Assembly: GCA_037957365.1 (NCBI GenBank)
Contig: JARHVA010000006.1
Coordinates: 8,736,001-8,800,000, forward strand
Direction: 5' to 3'
Source: Torreya grandis
Lineage: Eukaryota > Streptophyta > Pinopsida > Cupressales > Taxaceae
Length of the DNA stretch: 64,000 nucleotides
Below the pieces are notes generated by a model. That model saw only the letters and a list, made by a program, of their open reading frames with translations. It was not told the DNA's origin and did no database searches. Both the position numbers and the translations under genes were made by a program. Of the stretch, positions 56,048 through 64,000 are shown in pieces. How positions within the stretch are numbered: the first letter of the stretch is position 1; each line of letters begins with the position of its first letter.

Positions 56048-59000
56048 TTAATGATGTTGTGGAGAGCTTTGAATGAGATCATACAAAGACATCTTCACAG
56101 GGGTTGTGTGGTGAGCTTGTTTCACCATGGAGTCAGGGATTGTCTTCAAAGATGCTGGTCGAGATGTGCCCAAGACAGTAATCTTGGGTTTTGGTTGTGG
56201 TGAAGGCTTGGTAGATGGATATATCCAAGGGATAGAAACATGTCTTTTCCCTTTATCCTTTTGGGTTGGTGGGCTGGTGGTCACATTGACTGTGTTGATT
56301 TTGAATAAGGGGGTTAAAGGCGGTGGAGGGACCATAGTCTGGTGTTGAGATCCCGATTTAGGTGATGATGTTTGTGAGACATGTGATGGTGTCAAAGATT
56401 TGGCAAAGGGGCAGTCAAGAGGATCCTTGATGAGAAGGGTATCCTTTTTCTGGTGTTGACGAATGACAACTTTAAGAGCGCAACAACGCTCAGTGTCATG
56501 TCCTGGTGTGTGATGATAGTGACAAAATTTAGTGTTGTCGAACCAAGATGGTCTTGATCTAAGAGATGACGAGTGGGGCGGTGAGGAGGTTTGGGAGGCA
56601 TGGGATGGTGTTGAAGGTTTGTTGATAATATGGTCAAGAAGAAGGGTGTCTTTCTCCAAATATTGGTGAATGACAACCTTGAGGGCACAACAATGCTCAG
56701 TATCATGCCCAGGTGTGCGATGATACGCACAAATTTGAGTGTCATCGAACCAAGTAGGTTCTGGTCTAAGAGATTGGTATAGTTTAAGAGGTGGAAGGGG
56801 GATGCGAGAAGACTGCAACAATTGTCACAGTAGCAAAGCATAAGAACCCACTAATGGGTATGTGCATTTTGTTGCAGTAGGGGTTGATGACTTTTGTTCT
56901 AGAGTTGTAGGAGGCATTGGTCGTACCATCTTCTTGTTTGGTGGTGTAGCCACACGTGTAGATGGCACTTTTGTGTTGAGAAGCATTGGATGTTTTGGAG
57001 GAAATATATATTTGATGGGTTGAGGTAGTAATGGAGGCGATTTGCCTCTATGAGGTATTGGAGTAGGAAGCACTCCTATTAAGGTGGATGGATGCGGGCC
57101 CAAAATTGAAGGTAATGATGAAGGTGGGGGAGGAATTCTTCGATGTGGTTTAGTAGCCTTCTTTGGTTTGGTTTGAGGGCCACTATTGTGTGAGGCAAGG
57201 TTAGAGTCTTCTCTCACTTGTGGGTGATTGAGGTTTGATATAGGCCGAATGTCGAGAGATTTAGTCTCTTTGGGCATGACAGACGCCTGTGTGGGTTTGG
57301 GCTCGGATGTGGATGCAGATGAGTGAGATGTAGCAATCTTAGGCAAAAGACAAGAGAAAATCATGACTGGGTCTTTCTCGGTCGAAGTGGGCGAAGAGAC
57401 AAGGTCTTCTCTTGGTGGAGAAGGAATTGGAGAATGTGGCTCCTCAAGAGGGTAGAGGACAAGGATGATTGTGCCTTCTACTTGTGGTTGAGGAGTAGGC
57501 AAGGTAAGGTCCTCCGTTGGTAGTAAGAAGGATGAAGGTGGGGCTAATGGTGTTGGTATGGTCAAGGCATCCTCCAATATAAGAGAGGTCGATGGAGGAC
57601 TAATAGGAGAAGAAAGTTCTTCTACCTGTGGAGGAGGTTGGTCAGGGACAAGAGGCGAGACCATGTTGACCGTGCGTATATTATGCTCTTAGGGGTCATC
57701 GGTCATGGTCTAGATGTTGTTTTGATTAGGAGGATGGTTAGAAAAGGGGTGTTTGAAGATGTCCATGTTTTGACTAGGTGGGGCATTTGGGTTATCCAAG
57801 ACAAGATCCCCCTTATCTATCATGTCTTGGACAATGTTCTTGAAAGTTTGGCAATTGTTTATGTCATGGCCTTGGACACGGTGATAGTGATAGAAGTCAT
57901 TCTCCCTATACCATGTAGGGATGGATTTTGAAGGGTCGAATTGAGGTGGTCAGATTGGAGGGAGATTGAGGACCCCCTGCTTGGCGAGTTTTTCCAACAC
58001 GAAAACGTATGACTCTCCAATTGGAGTGTATTGACGCTGTATGTAGCATTGTTGGAATTGTTTGGTGATGCTTTGGGATGTTGAAGGTTGAGGTTGGTCA
58101 GTTGTTGTTGAAGATAGTGATCTAACAACCATAGGTTTGGCCACTCCTTTGGACTTGGAGTGGGAAGAAGAAGGTCTGGAAGAAGAAGGGTCATTGGCTC
58201 TTGCGTTGGTATTACGCAATTTGACCTTGTCTTCTTCGATAGCGCAGAGTTCAAGCTTTTGGGCCATGGTGAAAGCTTCATCAAAAGTTCAGAATGTTTG
58301 AACCCACAAGGTGTATGAGATGTGCTTGGCACATGCTTGAGAAAAGAGCTCGATGAGCTCAGGTTGAGGTAACGAGAAGGAGAGCTGGTTGATCAAGCCT
58401 CTCCAACGGGCGACAAAATCAACTATTGATTCATTGTCAAACTGTCTGATAGAGTAGAGGTCTGTGATTGAGACTTTTTTGGTGATATTGATCAAAAAGT
58501 GGTCAAGGAATAATTGGGCCAGTTGAGTGAATGAAAAGAGGGAGTGACTGGTAAGAGAGCTGTACCAATCGAGGGCAAGACCAGAAAGCGACATGGGGAA
58601 TGTGCATAGCAGTAACGCATCATCATGGGCTATAAGATAACAAGCATGTTTGAATGCTCGTAGATGTTGTTATGGGTCTTCCTTACTCTAGAAGTGAGTA
58701 AACTTAGGAAGTTCCCACTGATTGGGATATGGTCGGATTGGGACGAAGGGATGGATGGGTTCATTGTAAATTTGGTCATATGAAAGGACATTGTTTGACC
58801 CAAAAATGGAAGCCTCAAGATTAGACATTTTGTCCATCAACATCTTGATGAGATCAGTTGATGGATTTATAGGTGGGGCACCCCCTAGGTTTTAAGGTGC
58901 TTGGAAGGTGCTAGAAGGGGCGTATGACGTAGTCGGTTGCACTTGTATAGGTGAAACGTATTGATAACTAGTCATTGGGGTAGAAGTGGAAGCCAAGGGT

Positions 59001-59614
59001 ACCTGTGCCATGGAGTTAGAGGGCACAAATTGAATAGGGGCCGCCACAGGTGGTTAAGGGGTGGTGACACTTGTTGAAGGGTTGGTAGTCACCCTTGTGT
59101 TGATGGATGCAAGAGTGGGTGGGATGGAGACAACTAGGTTTTGGAAGGGTGTAGAAGTTGGTTGAATAGTCTGTGGTTGATGGGGGTACGAAGCCCCAAT
59201 AGAAGTGGGCCCAAAGATAGAAGGAGAAGCCACACTTTGAAGATAGGTCATGGTCGAGTTGATGGTTGAGGCAAAGGCTGGAGTGGTCATGGGTTGGGTA
59301 GAGGGCGATGTCGATATCGTTGCCACTTCAGTTAAGGAGGTTGGCATCCCATAAATTGGGTTGCCTAAGGAGTCTCACGTTTGAGTTCTCATGAGATAAT
59401 GTTGAAGGGCCTTGACATTGAGGTCAAGGAACCTTTCAAATTTTTGGTCCCCTTCAGGGACAATGGATGGTTGGGTTGGGGTTGGTAAGATAGGAGTTCG
59501 TTCGGTCTCTGAATGATACTCCATTAGAGGACTTGATATAAGAGGTGAAGGCGGAAGTGGTTGTTGCCTTGCATGGTCAACAAGAGTCTTGGTTTGAATA
59601 CGTGTCAAAACCAT
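56048..59614 (-). pseudogene. Element G: large gag with three knuckle-like motifs
   Basis: Minus-strand gag of about 1,190 codons. It starts MVLTRIQTKTLVDHARQQ (59614) and crosses a Ser/Thr/Pro-rich region (59054-59347). The capsid core is LPKFTHF (about 58690), LRAFKHACYLIAHDDALLL (about 58605-58660), FPMSLSGLALDWYSSLTSHS (about 58540-58600), FLDHFLINITKKVSITDLYS and FVARWRGLINQL. A knuckle FYHYHRVQGHDINNC lies near 57850-57896, with Tyr for the first Cys. A long Pro-rich stretch is open at 56825-57664, and two further knuckles, CAYHRTPGHDTEHC and CHYHHTPGHDTERC, are open at 56048-56821. It ends MSLYDLIQSSPQHH, a Tat-type gag-pol junction motif. Only about seven to nine stops interrupt it. 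Confidence 0.85.
56395..56810 (-). repeat. In-frame tandem duplication of a knuckle unit, 207 bp
   Basis: GAATGACAAC anchors at 56461 and 56668 are 207 bp (69 codons) apart. Both units encode WFD(D/N)T, CxYHxTPGHDTExCCALKVVI and a KDTLL tail. The frame is kept across the duplication. Confidence 0.88.
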
Positions 59615-60413
59615 TTCAAGGAAATATAATACATCCTCACTAGCTCAAACAACCAGATAAGAATAGAAAAGAAAATGAAGGCAAGTAGACCCTAAATGTT
59701 AAATCCTAAGAATAAGTTTTTAGAGTCTTGGTGGCTTATGCCTTAGAGTGTGTTTGGGAAGTTAGCTATTAGAAAGGGTCCTAGAAGAAGTAGTCTAAGG
59801 TTGGTTTCAGGTTAGTTTTTGCGCTCAAGAGTCTGTGTTAGGATCTGCACGTGGCCTGGTGCTAAGGAGCAAGCTCCCCTCACTTCATGAGCCCAGTGAT
59901 AAACTGGGGCCGCTTAGCCAGTATATACTTCCCCTAGAGATTATCCTCTGCCAGAGAACAGAGTGGGATTTCCCCTTGGTAGTGAAGTCCAAGTGGGATT
60001 GCCGGGATGGGTAAGGTATCCGCTAGGTGATGAAATCCTAGTCGGACCTTGTCTCAAGTGAGTTTAGATGTTTGAGTTTGTGCAAGTGGTTTGGATGTGT
60101 AACATAAGTGGCCTATGCTTTATTCATGATGTGATTTTAATTACTAGATGTGAGAGCTAAGTATGCATTTAGGAAGAAATGAAATGCAATGTATTTTAAG
60201 CCCAAATATAAATGTGTGTTCAGATGTAGACAAGTAGAGAAAAGGTTGAAGAGTATGAGTTGACTAGTCTAAGATGCAAGAAAAGAAAGAACAAGAATGA
60301 TTCTTTTTAATTTTGCTAATAGTGTCTTTTGGAAGAGATAAAAGAAGAAGATGCAAGGATAAACCTAATGCACCTATATGAAAAGCAAGAAAAGAACCCA
60401 AGGAAGACCCTAG
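59615..60413 (-). other. Element G leader between PBS and gag
   Basis: Untranslated leader of about 0.8 kb; no long frame. It would hold packaging signals if any. Confidence 0.6.
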
Positions 60414-60431
60414 GTCCCACCGGGCGTGCCA
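60414..60431 (-). promoter_or_regulatory. Element G primer binding site
   Basis: Minus strand TGGCACGCCCGGTGGGAC, three bases (TTC) after the LTR CA end. tRNA not identified. Confidence 0.85.
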
Positions 60432-60434
60432 GAA

Positions 60435-61903
60435 TGTTTCTATCGAGTTTTTGCTTTTCACATTCAAAAGGAACTGAGAAACTAAGATAAAATGGTTAAG
60501 GGTTTGTACGTACCTGGATGAAGTCTTGCACACCAAATTCAGACAACTAAAGGAACTCCTCTTTGGTTGTGGAGGATGACACCTGTAGAAGAAAGAGACT
60601 CAAACACAAAGGTTGTTAGATAGCTAGAAAGTGGACTGCCAAGTGAAAGCTTGGTCCTAGAAGTGCAAAGACTTCTCAGAGGGATGACAGTCCACTGATT
60701 GTTACAGAGAATAATGCTGCTTAAAATAAATGAAATATTGAAAAACTAAACAAAAGAAAAGTAGAGATAGATGCGTACCTAAATTGGGCAATATATTTTC
60801 CATAGTCACCGATGTCAGTGGTTCTGTTTGCATCGGTTAGGGAAAGTCATCGACATCGGTTAGTCAAGTCTGTCGATGTCGGTTATGTTGTCAACATCAG
60901 TGGGGGCACTGGTTGATGTCGGTCGGGGCAATGGCCTTGGTGGCTGGCGTCATTCGAGGCAATGGTCTGGGATAGGGTCTGGATGAGTTTATGGTCTATT
61001 GACGGGTCTGAGAAGGGGTCTGGGTCTGTTTGAATGGTCTGAGAGTCTGTTGGGAGGTCTGTACAGGGTAGAGAGTGTGACTAAAAGAGGGACTAGATGA
61101 AGGATGAGGGTGAAAAGGGAGAATAAGGATTCGGGTCTGGTCTGGTTGATAGCCGGGTCTGGGTGGTGATAAGAAGTGTTGAATGGGAGCTAATAGCTAA
61201 TACATTTCTAGATCACTGAAATGAAATAAAGGAGGCATACTTAGCTCATACCTACTGAAGGAGTGTTGCTAATGCTTGTACCTATTGCTAATGATGCAGG
61301 TGTGGAAGACCTGTTACTAATGTTGCTGGTGTAGAAGACCTATTGCTGATGCTTGGTGTGTGCTTGAGAGAGAGAGAGAGAGGTATGATTCATGTTCGCG
61401 GAAGACTGGAAGATTGTCCAATTAAAATATTGAAGATCAGATTATTGAAGATTGAAAGGTCAAATCCTGCATTCGGGGTCGAGAACGCAGTTTTGAAGGC
61501 AATCAATGCCGGCAATACTGTTGATGTCGGTTGACAGTTGACCGACGTCGGCAGTTGGAAGGTGGGTAAAAAGGCTAAAAATAGCCTTTTGTCCATTTTC
61601 TCATCAGTAGAGGTCAGCGGGTTGGGGTAAGAAACAATCGAAGGTGGTTTAATGGGCATGGGAGAATGAAATGGGGGTCTAGGCATTTAAGACTTGGCAT
61701 GGGGTAGTGGAGGGAATCCAAGTAGAGGCATCCAAGGGTGGTGAGGTGTCATGGGTGAGGTGGCAAGGAGAGAGAGAGAATTATTAATTTAAAATAAGAT
61801 AATTATTTTAAATTAATAAGACATAGGTTAGGAGTGGTTAAGTGGACCAAGGGGACTAAGGGGGGAGGATGACCAAGGAGTAGACATGATTTCGGTGTCT
61901 ACA
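60435..61903 (-). repeat. Element G 5' LTR (right copy)
   Basis: Pair of 51274-52745. Contains a perfect inverted repeat AAGGCTAAAAATAGCCTT near 61571-61588, whose minus strand CTATTTTTAG may act as a TATA variant; this is uncertain. Confidence 0.95.
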
Positions 61904-61908
61904 GGAGG
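61904..61908. repeat. Element G target-site duplication, right
   Basis: GGAGG, identical to 51269-51273. Confidence 0.92.
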
Positions 61909-61984
61909 ATTAGGGTCATAGGAAGTATGATTATATATACAAGTGAACATAAGACTACAAGGGAAGGGGGCCAAATGTTTTAGG

Positions 61985-62580
61985 GCCTTCTAGGTCACTA
62001 ATTAGTATAGATGTTTAGGCACAGTTAGATAGATTGAGATAAGAGGTTTAGGCTAGGGTTTTAGAGGTGGTAGATATTATCATCGAGAGAGATAGGATGG
62101 TGATAGACTTACAACATCAGATTATGCAATGAGATAATCAGTTGGGATGTGTATTGAGTTAGCTTATAGGTTTATTAGGATAGGTTGGGGTAAAGGATGC
62201 ATAGATTACATCATTATAGGGACAACTGAGCTAGAGATAGGATCAAGATGGTTAGATTGATATTTTACAAAGGTAGATATAGACCTAAGATACATAAATA
62301 TTGACTCTGTAGGTGCATATTAGGTTAAGTGGTTGAGAGGGATAGGGAGGAGGAGGATGTCTTACTATATAGGTAAGGTCTAAGGGATGTTATGAGGCAG
62401 ATATCTTGGTTAACATGTGAGGAACAATATTACATAGAATTATATGAGGGTTTAATGCTAGTGGATTAACATGCCACATCTTATAGGGTTAATACTTCCT
62501 CTTAGTGTATCAACCAGCTAGGAGGCTTCTGGGACAACATTGATCTATATTTTTGTTGTGAGACATGATGTATATTTTGG
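61985..62580 (+). pseudogene. Glutamine-rich coiled-coil reading frame, unknown family
   Basis: One plus-strand frame runs about 190 codons broken mainly by TAG. Visible heptad-like pieces: VLEVVDIIIERDRMVIDLQH (about 62068-62125), DNQLGCVLS, LIGLLG and VGVKDA. Stops fall where a glutamine would suit the pattern. The C-terminal part is Gly-rich then degraded. It resembles the coiled-coil end of the plus-strand extra ORF at 19166-20800 in character, but no sequence match was established. Confidence 0.5.
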
Positions 62581-64000
62581 AGATTTATTATTTTAGCACA
62601 TGGATGCCCATGGGGCCCATATTATACTTATATATTTTGACTAGACTTTTTATGGACATTTATGTGATGATGACATTATGATTATTTTGTGATTATATGT
62701 TGGATGATGTATGGACTATATTAGACTATAGTTATTTTTGATTATATGAGATGTTTATATATTGGATGTATGATTAGAGTGTTTTACTTATATGATGATG
62801 ATGTATGGATTTGGATTAAATGGTTTATTTATTATTGTTGATGATATAATGTCATTATGGATGTTATTTATTTATAATGATGTGGATGATCTTATTTATT
62901 ATGTGATGTGTATGAAATAGTCTAGAGAAAGATGATGTATTAGTTTTATTTTTCATGAGATAATGTGATTTTATAATGAAATGGTAAATGTGATAACTAA
63001 TGACATGTGTTAGGAGATAGATAAATAGTCTTTTGATTTAATCATATATCTAACAAAATTATATTAGGTAAAATCATCCTACACCAAGGAGGAGGTGGGG
63101 GTTAGTTAATAGGCTAGGATGGTCAAATAGGATAGTGGAATGATTAGAAGGGATAGATATGGATTTTGGGGTCTTGCATCCATTGGAAAATATAGGCAAT
63201 CCAATTTTACTATTGCATTATGAGTATAGGTGTACCGATAACATTAAGATAGTTGAGATCACATTTGATTTAGAGTGCATGGAGACTTGGAGTGGGAACT
63301 CCGTTAATGACATTCCCATTTTTATATATTGGGTAGTCATTTAAGGCCATCCTCATTCCCATTATTAAAAGGACAAGATAGTATATTTACATAAACTAAC
63401 ACTTAAAAAGGCCAATACAACAAGACTGTGATAATTTAGCACAAAATACATCAATAAAAATATTTACAAGACAATGAACTTAATGAAGACTAAATATACG
63501 CATTGACTATTGACATGATGACTTAAAAAAAAGTGATTTAAATGATTTATGAACAAGGAAAACTAAAACATTGTAATTAAAGGATAATTATGATATTATT
63601 TACAATTTGGCCTAAATCCCTAAAATGACCTAATAAAGAGTTTTAAAATGATTTCTATTTTTCAAAACATAGCCTAAAAGGCAACTAAGTAATGAAAAAT
63701 AAAAGGATAATAATGATGAGTATGTATAAGATGACCTAATCAAAACTTAGACTAAGAGAAAGCACTTTAAGGACATTGCTAAATTAATAGTTACAATGGT
63801 AAATAGTACCCAATAATTTTTTTAATAATCAAGACAAGGATCAAAACTGGTTATAACGACAATCTTAGGATCTAGAGTGAACTTTTAGGATTCAATTATG
63901 TACAAAATGTATTATATATCCTAGAATAGAAATATTGTATGCCCCTTATCTAGTAATGAGGTTAGTGGGTTCATGTGTATTTTTGCATAGATAGTGAATG
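62581..64000. other. AT-rich flank, nothing recognised
   Basis: Many ATGATG/TGGATG-like short repeats around 62650-62900. The frame at 63159-63344 (+) has no recognisable motif and I do not support it as a gene. Confidence 0.3.

Larger units (their letters stand above)
51274..61903 (-). mobile_element. Element G: gag-bearing, pol-deleted LTR retrotransposon
   Basis: LTRs 51274-52745 (1472 bp) and 60435-61903 (1469 bp), perfect GGAGG target-site duplication, PBS at 60414-60431 and polypurine tract at 52746-52760, all consistent with minus orientation. The 7.7-kb interior holds a long gag, traces of protease start and integrase end, and tandem arrays. LTR divergence is about 5% over 155 bp by eye, the lowest in the window. 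Confidence 0.95.

Noticed and set aside
57323..57523. Plus-strand frames opposite element G gag (also 56127-56348 and 57638-57931)
   Set aside because: They are antisense to a clear gag frame with family motifs.
63159..63344. 61-codon frame near the right end as a host gene exon
   Set aside because: No recognisable motif, splice context or homologous extension; kept only as unassigned sequence.
1..64000. CRISPR array, bacterial operon or phage content
   Set aside because: No regularly spaced identical repeats with unique spacers and no prokaryotic gene organisation; all tandem arrays here are inside plant retroelements.

Overview
This window looks like repeat-dense, non-genic DNA from a seed plant with a very large genome. 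A gymnosperm is my best guess. I see no intact host gene, rRNA, tRNA or CRISPR. Nearly all recognisable coding sequence is degenerate Ty3/gypsy-type LTR-retrotransposon gag or pol, plus one LINE ORF1 fragment. The elements are nested inside one another and riddled with stops and frameshifts. The organism is an inference from this composition.

Layout. (1) 0.5-7.1 kb: a dead Ty3/gypsy element A on the minus strand (gag about 6.2-7.1 kb, protease about 5.0-5.6 kb, RT 0.5-1.5 kb), split by unrelated sequence that includes a LINE ORF1 (1.8-2.6 kb, +) and an LTR-like promoter block. (2) 9.1-11.2 kb: gag and protease of a plus-strand element B. (3) 14.2-18.4 kb: a plus-strand gag-pol element C, chromovirus-like by its pol motifs, with a partial tandem duplication at the start of gag and cut off inside integrase. 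(4) 19.2-25.1 kb and 42.6-45.8 kb: two halves of a minus-strand element D (pol on the left, gag/PBS/LTR end on the right). A plus-strand coiled-coil ORF and a short tandem array lie beyond its integrase. (5) 25083-42599: element E, a complete plus-strand Ty3/gypsy element inserted between D's gag and protease. Its LTRs are about 5.65 kb each and hold a long ORF-like reading frame upstream of the TATA box; its pol carries an extra RNase H-like domain before RT. (6) 45762-50220: element F, a short non-autonomous LTR element (1.8 kb LTRs, 868 bp interior, perfect GGTTG target-site duplication) inserted into D's LTR. (7) 51274-61903: element G (1.47 kb LTRs, perfect GGAGG target-site duplication). 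It keeps a large gag with three knuckle motifs but has lost nearly all of pol, and carries several tandem arrays. (8) 61.9-64 kb: a degenerate glutamine-rich coiled-coil frame, then AT-rich DNA with nothing recognisable.

By-eye LTR divergence suggests G is youngest (about 5%), then F (about 9%), then E (about 11%); D must be older than E and F, which interrupt it. D, F and G share orientation and a very similar primer binding site, so they may use the same replication machinery. Percentages are rough counts over 150-270 bp, not alignments. All boundaries quoted as LTR ends were read directly; domain boundaries are approximate to about 50 bp.
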